Below, in pieces: positions 1 to 8,763 of a DNA stretch of 64,000 nucleotides. Location: the NCBI RefSeq assembly GCF_001945395.1, contig NZ_MSXV01000021.1, positions 1 to 64,000 of the forward strand, written 5' to 3'. Position 1 is the stretch's first letter; every line of letters begins with the position of its first letter. The translations under genes and the position numbers were made by a program. Source of the stretch: Pseudomonas sp. PA15(2017) (lineage in GTDB: Bacteria; Pseudomonadota; Gammaproteobacteria; Pseudomonadales; Pseudomonadaceae). Below the pieces are notes generated by a model. That model searched no databases. It saw nothing but the letters and a program-made list of their open reading frames with translations, and had not been told where the DNA came from.

Positions 1-81
1 TTTGCCCGCGACCTTCGCCCTGGATATAACCCATAAACGACAATGCCCCTATCAACCGATAGAGGCATTGTCTTCAACTCA

Positions 82-131
82 CCCTCGGACTGCTAGGTTT
101 TCACACAGTCTGCGAGGGCGCCGTTTTTTTT
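82..131 (+). terminator. Probable terminator of a gene upstream of the window
   Basis: An inverted repeat pairs CCCTCG and GACTG (82-92) with CAGTC and CGAGGG (106-118), with a two-base bulge, and a run of eight T follows at 124-131. This suits a rho-independent terminator for a plus-strand transcript entering from the left. A second hairpin, 41-70, pairs CAATGCC with GGCATTG but has no clear T-run. No complete gene is visible in 1-139; a short open frame ending at a TAA near base 36 could be the tail of an upstream gene but is too short to identify. Confidence 0.45.
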
Positions 132-139
132 GGGGGGGG

Positions 140-988
140 TTACAGCGCCAGGCGCATCGACAGATCCACCGCCTTGACGTCCTTGGTCAGGGTGCCGATG
201 GAGATGTAATCCACCCCGGTTTCGGCGATGCCGCGCAGGGTGCTGTCGTTGATTCCGCCCGAGGCCTCCAGTTTGGCACGCCCAGCGGTAATGGCGACGG
301 CTTGGCGCATGTCGTCCAGGGACAGCTCGTCGAGCATGACGATGTCGGCACCGGCCGCAAGGGCCTGCTGCAGTTCGTCCAGACTTTCCACTTCCACTTC
401 GACCGGCTTGCCCGGCGCGATGGACCGCGCGCTGGTCACTGCTGCCGCGATGCCGCCGCAAGCCGCGATATGGTTTTCCTTGATCAGGAAGGCATCGAAC
501 AGCCCGATGCGGTGGTTGTGGCAGCCGCCCTGAGTCACCGCGTACTTCTGCGCCAGGCGCAGGCCGGGCAGGGTCTTGCGGGTGTCGAGCAGCTTCACGC
601 CGGTGCCTTGTACCAGGTTGGCGTAATGCTGGCAGCGGGTGGCGACGGCCGACAGCGTCTGCAGGAAATTCAGCGCGGTGCGCTCACCACTGAGCAGCGC
701 CCGGGCCGGCCCTTCGAGGTGGAACAGCGGCTGATTGGGTTCAGCCTGCTGGCCGTCCTGCACCTGCCAGTGCACGGCAACCCTCGCATCGAGCTGGCGA
801 AATACCTCGTCGACCCAGGCTGTGCCGCAGATCACCGCGCGGTCGCGGGTGATCACGGTAGCATTGGCCAGGCGTGCTTCGGGAATCAATTGGGCGGTGA
901 TGTCCCCGCTGCCGATGTCTTCGCGCAGGCTGCGACGGACGTTGGCCTCGATTTCGGCGCGAAGCTCAGGGAGCAGTAAGTTCGGCAT
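140..988 (-). CDS. nadC: Nicotinate-nucleotide diphosphorylase (carboxylating)
   Basis: Quinolinate phosphoribosyltransferase, a cytoplasmic enzyme of de novo NAD synthesis. It makes nicotinate mononucleotide, CO2 and pyrophosphate from quinolinate and PRPP. The 282-aa length is normal for the family. Visible hallmarks are the RKTLPGLR segment near residue 140, which carries substrate phosphate-binding Arg and Lys, the EVEVESLDE strand, and the ASGGIN phosphate-binding turn near the C-terminus. The ATG at 988 is preceded by GGAGG at good spacing. In Pseudomonas nadC is commonly beside ampD and ampE, as here, but reads in the opposite direction. No operon partner is seen in the window. Confidence 0.95.
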   Translation of the reverse strand: MPNLLLPELRAEIEANVRRSLREDIGSGDITAQLIPEARLANATVITRDRAVICGTAWVDEVFRQLDARVAVHWQVQDGQQAEPNQPLFHLEGPARALLSGERTALNFLQTLSAVATRCQHYANLVQGTGVKLLDTRKTLPGLRLAQKYAVTQGGCHNHRIGLFDAFLIKENHIAACGGIAAAVTSARSIAPGKPVEVEVESLDELQQALAAGADIVMLDELSLDDMRQAVAITAGRAKLEASGGINDSTLRGIAETGVDYISIGTLTKDVKAVDLSMRLAL

Positions 989-1278
989 GGAGCCTCCGAT
1001 TGGCTGAGGCGGCGATTATAAGGGCTGTGACCGCCACCGTACGTTCATCGGGTAAAAATGAACCCTGGCTATAGCGATTGGTCACATGCGCAGTTCGCCG
1101 GCGGCCCGGTCGGGCGGCCTGTGATGCATTTCATATCTGCAGGAAATTGCTTTGGTATCTCCAGCAGCAATCCGATATGTTTTAATACAGAAGTATTGAC
1201 GTCATACCCTTGACGTTGAAGCGGTGCCCGCATTCCTGTTTCAGTTTGCTTCACCAGCGCTCTGCGCAGGAGATCTTG

Positions 1279-3576
1279 ATGAAGAACGATGCCAACGTAG
1301 TGCATCTGAACAAGATGGTTCCTGAGACGGCCCAGCCCGCGGCTGCCCGGCTGCCTGCATCGCTCATTCAGGTTCGTGACCGCGCCGCCAACCAGCTCAA
1401 GCAGGCGCTGCAGGCATTGTTCGACAATGCCGACGACACCCTGTTCGACATGGCCGACCGTGCCACCAGCAATGCCGAGCAAAACGCCTTTTTTGAAGCC
1501 ATGCGTGACCTGCGCCTCAAGCGCAAAGGGATCGAGCGTGGTTTCCTGCAGCGTGTATTCGAGTCGTTCGCCAGCCTCAACCAGTACGTGGTCGGCAAAC
1601 CTGCGACTCTGGATGCGGTGTCCTTCGACAGCCTCTCGCTGGTGCAGAACGACGAGTTGGAAGAAACCGTCGCGCTGGATTCCATGATCGCCAAGGTGCT
1701 CAGCCGCGACCATGTCGCGCTCACCCACCTGACCACGCGCCTGAATGCCGTCGTCAGCAAGAAACTCGACGACAAGTCCAATCCCCTCGGCCCGGTATCG
1801 CTCAGCGAGCTGTTCCTTGAGTCGTGCAGCGGCCTGGGTGTGGAAATCAAGGTCAAGCTGATCATTCTCAAACTGTTCGAGAAATACGTGCTCAGCAGCC
1901 TCGAACAGCTGTATACCGACGCCAACGGTGTGCTGATCGAGGCTGGCGTGCTGCCAGAGCTGAAAACAGCGCCCGCCCGTCGCGCTTCCTCTCAAGGCCG
2001 CTCCGAGCGCAGTGATTCGGTCGATGGCTTCGAGCGCTCCGCCGGGTTTGGCGAGGACGAAGTGCGCGAGGTATTCGGCGCGCTGCAGGAGCTGCTGTCG
2101 CAAACCCGTGAGGGCATTGCGCCGCGGCGCCAGGCGCCCGCCAACGCGATGCCGATTTCCACCAACGACCTGATGCGCCTTCTGTCTCATCTGCAACAGC
2201 GTGCGCCGATCCAGGCGCCGTCGGATGTCGACCTGCGTGCCCAGCTCGAACACCTGCTGACCCGTGCCAGTGCCAAGAGTGGTCGCGTGCGGGTGGTTGG
2301 CGAGGTCGATGAAGACGTCATCAATCTGGTGTCGATGTTGTTCGAGTTCATTCTCGACGACCGCAGCCTGCCGGATTCGCTGAAGGCGCTGATCGCCCGT
2401 CTGCAGATTCCCATGCTCAAGGTTGCGGTGCTCGACAAGACGTTTTTCAGCCGCGGCAGCCATCCGGCACGCCGCCTGCTCAACGAAATCGCCACCGCCG
2501 CGCTCGGCTGGGGCGACCACGACAGCAATCAGCGCGACAGCCTCTATCAGAAGATCGAGCAGGTCGTGCAGCGTCTGCTCAACGATTTCACCGATGACCC
2601 GGCGATCTTCTCCGAACTGCTGGCCGACTTCCTGGCCTTCACCGGTGACGAACGCCGCCGCAGCGAGCTGCTCGAACAGCGCACCCGCGACGCCGAAGAG
2701 GGCAGCGCGCGTGCCGAGATGGCCCGCCGCGAGGTGGAGCAGGCGCTGAACGAGCGGCTGCTTGGCAGAACGCTGCCCGAGGTGGTCGTGCGTCTGCTGC
2801 GCGAGGCCTGGAGCAAGGTCATGATGCTGACCTGTCTCAAGCACGGCACCGATTCCGAGCAGTGGCAGAACAGCCTCGCTACCATGGACGAGCTGATCTG
2901 GAGCGTGGAGCCCCACGACAACCCGGAAGCACGTCTGCGCCTGCTGGAGTTGGTGCCCGGCCTGCTCAAGGCGCTGCGTGAAGGCATGGCCAGCGCGGCG
3001 TTCGACCCGTTCTCCACCAGTGAATTCTTCAGCCAGCTGGAAGCCTTGCACGTACAGGCCTTCCAGCGCTTCAAGCGGGCCATTCCCGATGTCGAGCGCC
3101 CGGCGCCGACCGAGTCCGATGAAGTGCAGCGCTCGGCGCTTTCCGCTGTTGGTATCGAGCTGCCATTGCTCGACCTGCAGCCGGAAGAGGAGAGCAGCAT
3201 CTCGGCGATGGTCGAGATCGTCGAGGAGATCGTGCTCGAAGCACCAGGGCAACCGCGTAGCGAGCCGCAGGACGAACCGGTGCTGGCCGCCGACGATGCA
3301 TCGTTGCTGCACGTCGATGCCCTGCGCGTCGGCAGCTGGGTCGAATTCCAGGAAGACGACGAGCACAAGCTGCGCTGCAAGCTGGCGGCGATCATCAAAT
3401 CTACCGGCAAGTACATCTTCGTCAACCGGACCGGTATGAAAGTGCTCGAAAAGACCCGCATGGGTCTGGCCGTGGAATTCCGCCGCAATGCGGTGCGACT
3501 GCTCGACGATGCGCTGCTCTTCGACCGCGCCCTGGAATCGGTGATCGGCAACCTGCGCCGGCTCAAGGGCGCTTGA
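1279..3576 (+). CDS. DUF1631 family protein
   Basis: A 765-aa protein of the DUF1631 family. Homologues in Pseudomonas have often carried the label thymidine phosphorylase, for which I see no support: it shows none of that enzyme's motifs. The start is placed at ATG 1279 because AGGAG lies 7 bases upstream; the open frame runs 23 codons further with no ribosome site. It is rich in charged helices, with a polar low-complexity stretch around residues 235-300. The last ~90 residues (from VGSWVEFQEDDEHK) resemble a PilZ-like beta domain that could sense cyclic-di-GMP; this is inference. It lies alone between nadC and ampD, with a strong hairpin after the stop. Function unknown. Confidence 0.8.
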   Translation: MKNDANVVHLNKMVPETAQPAAARLPASLIQVRDRAANQLKQALQALFDNADDTLFDMADRATSNAEQNAFFEAMRDLRLKRKGIERGFLQRVFESFASLNQYVVGKPATLDAVSFDSLSLVQNDELEETVALDSMIAKVLSRDHVALTHLTTRLNAVVSKKLDDKSNPLGPVSLSELFLESCSGLGVEIKVKLIILKLFEKYVLSSLEQLYTDANGVLIEAGVLPELKTAPARRASSQGRSERSDSVDGFERSAGFGEDEVREVFGALQELLSQTREGIAPRRQAPANAMPISTNDLMRLLSHLQQRAPIQAPSDVDLRAQLEHLLTRASAKSGRVRVVGEVDEDVINLVSMLFEFILDDRSLPDSLKALIARLQIPMLKVAVLDKTFFSRGSHPARRLLNEIATAALGWGDHDSNQRDSLYQKIEQVVQRLLNDFTDDPAIFSELLADFLAFTGDERRRSELLEQRTRDAEEGSARAEMARREVEQALNERLLGRTLPEVVVRLLREAWSKVMMLTCLKHGTDSEQWQNSLATMDELIWSVEPHDNPEARLRLLELVPGLLKALREGMASAAFDPFSTSEFFSQLEALHVQAFQRFKRAIPDVERPAPTESDEVQRSALSAVGIELPLLDLQPEEESSISAMVEIVEEIVLEAPGQPRSEPQDEPVLAADDASLLHVDALRVGSWVEFQEDDEHKLRCKLAAIIKSTGKYIFVNRTGMKVLEKTRMGLAVEFRRNAVRLLDDALLFDRALESVIGNLRRLKGA

Positions 3577-3604
3577 AAGCCGCTTCGCGCTGATCGTTCC
3601 TTTT

Positions 3605-3628
3605 CTCACGGCCCGTCAGGGCCGTGAG
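3605..3628 (+). terminator. Hairpin after the DUF1631 gene
   Basis: A perfect 10-bp stem, CTCACGGCCC paired with GGGCCGTGAG around a 4-base loop, lies 29 bases after the stop codon. It has the shape of an intrinsic terminator, but the T-run that follows on this strand is weak. Confidence 0.5.
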
Positions 3629-3675
3629 TCGTTCTGGCTGCTGCAAAAGGCCGCGCGCCGTGCCACGACTTGCGC

Positions 3676-3696
3676 TGAAACATCAACAAACCCTAG
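3676..3696 (+). repeat. Solitary end of the 299-bp palindromic element
   Basis: These 21 bases match the right terminal repeat of the element at 63507-63805 at 19 of 21 positions (shared core TGAAAC-TCAACA-ACCCTAG). No partner end lies nearby, so it is a leftover or an incomplete copy. It ends 26 bases before the ampD start codon and so falls in the ampD promoter and leader region. Confidence 0.6.
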
Positions 3697-3722
3697 AGTG
3701 TCCGCTCTCTCGGGGAGCACCT

Positions 3723-4286
3723 ATGCGCAAGCAACTCGAAGACGGCTGGTATCAGGGGATTCAGCACTGTCCTTCGCCCAACTTCAACGAGCGTCCGCAG
3801 GGCGAGATTTCCCTATTGGTCATTCACAACATCAGCCTGCCGCCGGGGCAATTCGGTACCGGTCAGGTGCAGGCGTTCTTCACCAACTGTCTGCAGGCCG
3901 ACGCGCACCCGTACTTCGCGGGGATCGCCAGCATGACGGTTTCCGCGCACTTTCTGATCGAACGCGACGGCACCACCGTGCAGTTCGTGTCGTGCCTGGA
4001 CCGGGCCTGGCACGCCGGCGTGTCCTGCTTCGAGGGGCGCGAGAACTGCAACGATTTCTCCCTGGGCATCGAGCTCGAGGGCACTGATCATCTACCGTTC
4101 ACGGATGCGCAGTACGCTGCCCTGACGCAATTGGCGCGCGCGCTGCAGCAGGCCTATCCGGCCATTAGCGTTGCGCGTATCTGTGGGCACAGCGATATCG
4201 CGCCGGGCCGCAAGACCGACCCTGGGCCGGCATTCGACTGGGCGCGGCTGCGCTCGTCACTGATGACTGATAAGGAGGCATCATGA
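3723..4286 (+). CDS. ampD: 1,6-anhydro-N-acetylmuramyl-L-alanine amidase
   Basis: Cytoplasmic zinc amidase of cell-wall recycling. It cleaves the stem peptide from 1,6-anhydro-muramyl peptides and so keeps the AmpR-ampC beta-lactamase system uninduced. The 187-aa protein shows the amidase_2 fold: VIHNISL with zinc ligand His35, CGHSDIAPGRKTDPG with His156 and Asp166 as the other ligands, and Lys164 beside them. The ATG at 3723 has GGGGAG upstream; a longer open frame reaching back to 3624 has no ribosome site and crosses a repeat end. Its stop overlaps the ampE start (ATGA), so the two genes are translationally coupled. Confidence 0.96.
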   Translation: MRKQLEDGWYQGIQHCPSPNFNERPQGEISLLVIHNISLPPGQFGTGQVQAFFTNCLQADAHPYFAGIASMTVSAHFLIERDGTTVQFVSCLDRAWHAGVSCFEGRENCNDFSLGIELEGTDHLPFTDAQYAALTQLARALQQAYPAISVARICGHSDIAPGRKTDPGPAFDWARLRSSLMTDKEAS

Positions 4287-5119
4287 GTTTCCTGGTGTTG
4301 TTGCTGGTGCTGTGGGTGGAGAAGTTTTCCGCCTGGCGTCAGCGAATCCAGCACGATGAACCCTGGCTGCGCGCCCTGGCTCGGATGGAGCGCGGCGGTA
4401 CCACCAGCGACTCGCCGTGGCTTGCCATCGCGCTGCTGGTCGGGGTGCCACTGCTGATTCTGGCCGCGGTGCTGAAATTGCTGGCGCCCCTGGCCTACGG
4501 TTGGCTGCTGTTACCGGTCCATCTTCTCGTGGTGATCTACAGCCTGGGTCGTGGCGATCTGCTCGCTGCGTTGGGCCCGTTTCGTGACAGTTGGCGGCGT
4601 GGTGACGGCGAGGCGGCATTCCTGGTCGCACAGCGTGATCTGGGCGTGCAGGCCGACGGCGAGGCGAAGCTGTTGCCGAACGTGCAGACCTACCTGGTCT
4701 GGCAGGCCTACCAGAGTTTCTTCGCGGTGATCTTCTGGTACGTGCTGCTGGGGCCGCTGGCCGCGCTGGCCTACCGCCTGCTGGCGCTGATCGTCGAGAA
4801 CGGCCAGTCGGAGGCCCTGCGTGAGCGCGCCGGTCAGCTGCGGCATGCCTTCGACTGGTTGCCGGTACGGGTATTGGCGGCCAGCTTCGCGCTGGTCGGC
4901 AACTTCATCGCGGTCAGTCGCGCGCTGCTGCACGAAGTGCTGAGCTGGGATATCTCCGCTGCACAGCTGGCTGCCGGTGCGGCGCGGGCCGCCGCCGAAA
5001 CCCCGGAGCCGGCACTGGGCGAGGCAGGGGTGACGACGCTCGACGGCCTCTGGCAGTTGCTGGTACGTACGGCCATCCTCTGGTACGCCGCCATCGCCCT
5101 ATGGACGCTGTTCTTCTAG
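4283..5119 (+). CDS. ampE: Regulatory inner-membrane protein AmpE
   Basis: A 278-aa inner-membrane protein encoded with ampD. AmpE homologues have several membrane spans and are linked to signalling in beta-lactamase induction; the exact biochemical role is not settled. Here hydrophobic segments lie near the N-terminus (SFLVLLLVLWV), around residues 50-90, around 150-175 and at the extreme C-terminus (ILWYAAIALWTLFF). AAGGAGG lies 6 bases before ATG 4283, and the start overlaps the ampD stop by four bases. A mobile repeat element begins at the last base of the stop codon. Confidence 0.92.
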   Translation: MSFLVLLLVLWVEKFSAWRQRIQHDEPWLRALARMERGGTTSDSPWLAIALLVGVPLLILAAVLKLLAPLAYGWLLLPVHLLVVIYSLGRGDLLAALGPFRDSWRRGDGEAAFLVAQRDLGVQADGEAKLLPNVQTYLVWQAYQSFFAVIFWYVLLGPLAALAYRLLALIVENGQSEALRERAGQLRHAFDWLPVRVLAASFALVGNFIAVSRALLHEVLSWDISAAQLAAGAARAAAETPEPALGEAGVTTLDGLWQLLVRTAILWYAAIALWTLFF

Positions 5120-5317
5120 GAACCTGTTCATAATCGTCAAGCCCAGGCTCGGCGATTTCGCCGGCTAAATGGCGTGAGCGGACATCGGCGGGGTATTTGT
5201 GGGAACGGGCCATGCCCGCGAAAAATCACGGGCACGGCCCGTTCCCACAAGTGAAGCAACGATGTCTGCTTCTGCCTCGTAGTTGCCGCTTCATGCGCCT
5301 GCAAGATCAAGAACCTG
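5119..5317 (+). mobile_element. Small TIR element with REP-like core, copy 1
   Basis: A ~200-bp non-coding element starting GGAACCTGTTCATAATC, directly at the ampE stop codon, and ending in a degraded inverted copy (AGATCAAGAACCTG) near 5316. In its centre, 5198-5250, is a long inverted repeat with arms TTGTGGGAACGGGCC and GGCCCGTTCCCACAA, typical of Pseudomonas REP sequences. The flanks (CAAGCCCAGG..., GTAGTTGCCGCTTC...) match those of the copies at 8515 and 48061. It encodes nothing, so any movement would depend on a transposase elsewhere. Confidence 0.75.
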
Positions 5318-5538
5318 CACACGAACTGCTGCGCGTCGGCGCTCCTGCGTTAGCGCAAGCTGGATCGCCAGCCCAGTCGGAAAACCGCCTGCAACTAACG
5401 CGCTTTAGCGCGGCGCGAAGGGCGAGCGACATTTACTACTTGTAAACTCGCCTGCGAGCCCAGTCCGCTTCCTCGCTCGTTTTTTGCGGGGGCGCCCGGC
5501 CCTTGGATCGCGCTAGCTCGCGAGATCGTGAAAAGATT
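5318..5538. other. Intergenic DNA without a recognised gene
   Basis: About 220 bases between repeat copy 1 and the TatD-family gene. I see only short structures, such as the palindrome CGCGCTTTAGCGCG at 5399-5412, and no supported reading frame or RNA. Confidence 0.5.
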
Positions 5539-6321
5539 CTAATGACGCCAGCCGAACAGCTCGGCCGCATTGCGGCTGCTGGCGGCGGCCAGCGCCTCGG
5601 GTTCGATCGCGAGTAGTGTGGCAAGCTCGCGGCAGATCGCCGGCAGGTGAATCGGGCTGTTGCGGACGTGCGGGTGCATGGCCGGCGCCATGTCCGGTGA
5701 ATCGGTCTCCAGTACCACGGCGTCGAGTGGCAGGCGCGGGATGACCTGGCGCAGGCGCTTGGCCTGAGGCCAGGTGGCCGCGCCGCCCAAACCCAGTTTG
5801 AAGCCCAGCTTCAGGTACTCGCGGGCCTCCTCGTAGCTGCCAGCGAACGCGTGGATGATGCCGGCACGGCGCAGCTTGAACCGCTTCAGCGCGGCGATCA
5901 CCTGGGCATGGGCGCGCCGGACATGCAGCAGCACCGGCAGTTCGAGGCGCTCGGCCAGTGCCAGTTGTGCTTCGAAGAGCATTTGCTGGCGCTCGCGGTC
6001 CAGTTCAGGCAAGTAGTAATCCAGGCCGAATTCGCCTATCGCGCAGAGCCTTTCGTGGCCTTGCCGCTCCAGCAGCCACTGCTCGAGTCGTTGCATGTCC
6101 TCTGGCCGGTGGCTGTCCAGATAGACCGGATGCAGGCCGAAGGCCGCATACAGTCCATCGTGCGCCAGCACCTGATCCCAAAGGCGCTGCCAGTTGTCAT
6201 GCTCGACACCCAGAATCACCAGCTTCTCGACGCCCAGCGCGCGGGCCTCGGCGAGCACGCGAGGGCGATCTTCATCGAAGTCGGGAAAGTCCAAATGGGT
6301 GTGGGTGTCGATCAGTTGCAT
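5539..6321 (-). CDS. TatD family metal-dependent hydrolase
   Basis: A 260-aa TIM-barrel hydrolase of the TatD/YjjV family, cytoplasmic and probably a DNase or exonuclease acting on damaged nucleic acid. Metal-site motifs are in place: IDTHTHLDFP (His7, His9), GEFGLDYY, LHVRRAHAQV, IHAFAGSYEEA and ETDSPDMAP. I start it at ATG 6321 because family members begin MQLIDTHTHLD-like; the frame continues upstream for about 100 codons with no domain or ribosome site. The true physiological substrate cannot be read from sequence. It diverges from the asmA-like gene. Confidence 0.88.
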   Translation of the reverse strand: MQLIDTHTHLDFPDFDEDRPRVLAEARALGVEKLVILGVEHDNWQRLWDQVLAHDGLYAAFGLHPVYLDSHRPEDMQRLEQWLLERQGHERLCAIGEFGLDYYLPELDRERQQMLFEAQLALAERLELPVLLHVRRAHAQVIAALKRFKLRRAGIIHAFAGSYEEAREYLKLGFKLGLGGAATWPQAKRLRQVIPRLPLDAVVLETDSPDMAPAMHPHVRNSPIHLPAICRELATLLAIEPEALAAASSRNAAELFGWRH

Positions 6322-6463
6322 GGGCCCGCCAGGGGTCGAGGTTGTAAGGGCAGCAGGTTTGTAACCCTGCATGACAACATTCTGTGAGTCATTCTCGGCA
6401 TTAGCCAGTCGAACCATCAGGGACGGTGATTGTGGGGATCGCCGATAAAAAAGGGGCCGCCGC

Positions 6464-8515
6464 ATGATGCGTCTTCGCAAGATACTCGGCTGGTGCCTTG
6501 CCAGTCTCCTGCTACTGATCGCAGCCCTGATGCTTTTTCTGGTGCTGTTCGACTGGAACCTGCTCAAGCCCACCATCAATGCGCGGGTTTCCGAAGCCCT
6601 CAATCGCCCCTTCGCGATCGAGGGCGATCTGGCCGTCACCTGGCAGCGCGAGCCTGACGAGCCCGGCCTTCGTGCCTGGGTGCCCTGGCCTCACGTGTCC
6701 GCCGAACAGCTCAGCCTGGGCAACCCCGAGTGGGCCAAGGGTGAGCGCTTCGTCTATCTCGAGCGGGTCGAAGCCAGCCTGTCGCCCGTGCCGCTGCTGT
6801 GGAAAACCGTATCCATCCCGCGCATCCAATTGACCGGCGCCGATGCCGTGCTGGAGCGCTTGGCCGACGGGCGCGCCAATTGGACCTTCGATCTCGGTGA
6901 GCAGGAGCAGCCGGAAGAAGAAAGCGCTTCGCCCTGGGTGATGGATATCGGCACCATCGGCTTCGACAGGGCACGGGTCAGCGCCGACGATCAGGTTTCC
7001 CAGGCCAGCGTCAATCTGCAGGTCGAGCCGCTCGGCGAGCCCATCGCCTTTGCCGAGATCGTCGGCAAGGCGGCCAACCAGGCCGAGGAGGGCGCCGCGC
7101 AGCCTCAGGATTACGCGTTTGCCTGGCAGGCCAAGGGCCGTTACAAAGGTCAGGCTCTGAGCGGCAATGGCCGCATCGGTGGTTTGCTGGCATTGCAGGA
7201 TGCCCGCTTGCCATTCCCGGTGCAGGCCGATGTGCGCGCCGGCACCACGCGGGTGCAGGTAGCCGGCACCCTGACCGACCCGAAGAAGCTGGGCGCCCTG
7301 GATCTGCGTCTGCGGCTGTCTGGCGCCAGCCTTGGTAACCTGCACCCGCTGACCGGCGTCACGCTGCCCGATACGCCGGCCTATTCCACCGACGGGCGAC
7401 TGGTTGCTCAATTGCAGGACCCGGATGGCCCGCTGTTTCGCTACGAAAAATTCAATGGCCATATCGGCGAAAGCGACATCCACGGGGATCTCACCTTCGT
7501 GGCTCACAAGCCGCGACCGAAGCTCTCCGGAGCGCTGGTGTCCAACCAGCTACGCTTCGCCGATCTGGCGCCGCTGATCGGCGCCGATTCCAATGCCGAG
7601 AAGAAGGAGCGGGGCGCGGCCAGCGTTCAGCCCGGCAACAAGGTGCTGCCCGTGGAGGAATTTCGCACCGAGCGTTGGCGCGACATGGACGCCGACGTCA
7701 GCTTCACCGGCAAGCGTATCGTGCACAGCGAGCAACTGCCCTTTACCGACCTGTTCACCCATGTGGTGCTCGACAACGGCAACCTCAGCCTGGAGCCGTT
7801 ACGCTTTGGCGTGGCGGGTGGTCGGCTGGAATCCACAGTGCGCCTGGACGGCAGCGCCACACCGCTTCGCGCTCGCGCCCAGCTGAGCGCGCGTAATTTC
7901 CGTCTGCGCCAGCTGTTCCCCAATGTCGAGGTCATGCAAAGCAGCCTTGGCGCCTTGAATGGCGATGCCGCCATCAGCGGCACCGGCAACTCGGTAGCGA
8001 CGCTGCTGGGTAGCGCCGATGGGCACGTCAAACTGCTGATCAACGACGGTCGGGTCAGCCGTAACCTGATGGAGATCGCCGGCTTGAACGTCGGCAATTA
8101 TCTGGTCGGGCGACTGTTTGGCGACAACGAGGTGGAGATCAACTGCGCGGCCGCCAACCTCGACATCAAGCAAGGCGTGATGCGCCCGCAACTGATGGTG
8201 ATCGACACCGAGAACGCGCTGATCGGCGTGGACGGCACGGTGAATTTCGGCAGCGAGCAGCTCGACCTGACCATCACTCCCGAGTCCAAGGGTTTGCGGA
8301 TCTTCTCGTTGCGTTCGCCGCTCTATGTGCGCGGCACTTTCAAGAACCCCAACCCTGGTGTGAAGGCTGGGCCGCTGGTGCTGCGTGGCGCCGGCATGCT
8401 GGCCCTGGGCGCGCTGGTCGCACCCGCCGCCGGCCTGGTGGCACTGGTCGCCCCCAGTGGCGATCAGCCCAATGAGTGCGAACCGCTGCTGCAGCAGATT
8501 CGCCAGGGGCGCTGA
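6464..8515 (+). CDS. AsmA family protein
   Basis: A 683-aa envelope protein with one N-terminal membrane anchor (residues ~9-30, LGWCLASLLLLIAALMLFLVLF) and a long periplasmic region rich in beta strands. The AsmA N-domain is visible in LLKPTINARVSEALNRPFAIEGDLAV, and the AsmA-like C-domain in the DLTITPESKGLRIFSLRSPLYVRGTF segment. Family members are thought to form hydrophobic grooves bridging the two membranes and to carry phospholipid; which member this is cannot be decided. ATG 6464 has AGGGG upstream. It stands alone, and a mobile repeat begins at its stop codon. Confidence 0.85.
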   Translation: MMRLRKILGWCLASLLLLIAALMLFLVLFDWNLLKPTINARVSEALNRPFAIEGDLAVTWQREPDEPGLRAWVPWPHVSAEQLSLGNPEWAKGERFVYLERVEASLSPVPLLWKTVSIPRIQLTGADAVLERLADGRANWTFDLGEQEQPEEESASPWVMDIGTIGFDRARVSADDQVSQASVNLQVEPLGEPIAFAEIVGKAANQAEEGAAQPQDYAFAWQAKGRYKGQALSGNGRIGGLLALQDARLPFPVQADVRAGTTRVQVAGTLTDPKKLGALDLRLRLSGASLGNLHPLTGVTLPDTPAYSTDGRLVAQLQDPDGPLFRYEKFNGHIGESDIHGDLTFVAHKPRPKLSGALVSNQLRFADLAPLIGADSNAEKKERGAASVQPGNKVLPVEEFRTERWRDMDADVSFTGKRIVHSEQLPFTDLFTHVVLDNGNLSLEPLRFGVAGGRLESTVRLDGSATPLRARAQLSARNFRLRQLFPNVEVMQSSLGALNGDAAISGTGNSVATLLGSADGHVKLLINDGRVSRNLMEIAGLNVGNYLVGRLFGDNEVEINCAAANLDIKQGVMRPQLMVIDTENALIGVDGTVNFGSEQLDLTITPESKGLRIFSLRSPLYVRGTFKNPNPGVKAGPLVLRGAGMLALGALVAPAAGLVALVAPSGDQPNECEPLLQQIRQGR

Positions 8516-8725
8516 GATCGTTAAGCCCGGGTTCATCGATTTTGGTAGCCCAGTAGCGGGAGCGGACATGGAGCGCTGCTCTTTTGTGGGAGGGGCTCTA
8601 GCCGCGAGTTCTTTGTCTGCCCTGATAAAAAACTCGCGGCTAAAGCCGCTCCCACGAATTCGCTGGATGGCTTGTTCTGCCTTGTAGTTGCCGCTTCGTG
8701 CGCACACAAGATTTTGAACAGGCGC
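8515..8725 (+). mobile_element. Small TIR element with REP-like core, copy 2
   Basis: Same orientation and layout as the copy at 5119. The left end has lost its outermost ~14 bases and begins ATCGTTAAGCCCGGG; the right end reads AAGATTTTGAACAGG. The core hairpin, 8585-8657, is longer and of different sequence: arms TGTGGGAGGGGCTCTAGCC and its near-complement GGCTAAAGCCGCTCCCAC. A 9-base direct repeat, GGCGCTGAG, occurs at 8508-8516 and 8721-8729 and might be a target duplication. Confidence 0.7.
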
Positions 8726-8763
8726 TGAGGGCTGCGCGTAAGGCCTCCGGCTGAAAGGCCTGC

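Noticed and set aside
1069..3609. 846-codon minus-strand open frame
   Set aside because: Lies exactly opposite the DUF1631 gene; it is a high-GC shadow rich in His and Gln with no ribosome site or domain.
6512..7507. 331-codon minus-strand open frame
   Set aside because: Antisense to the AsmA-family gene; no start signal or family resemblance.
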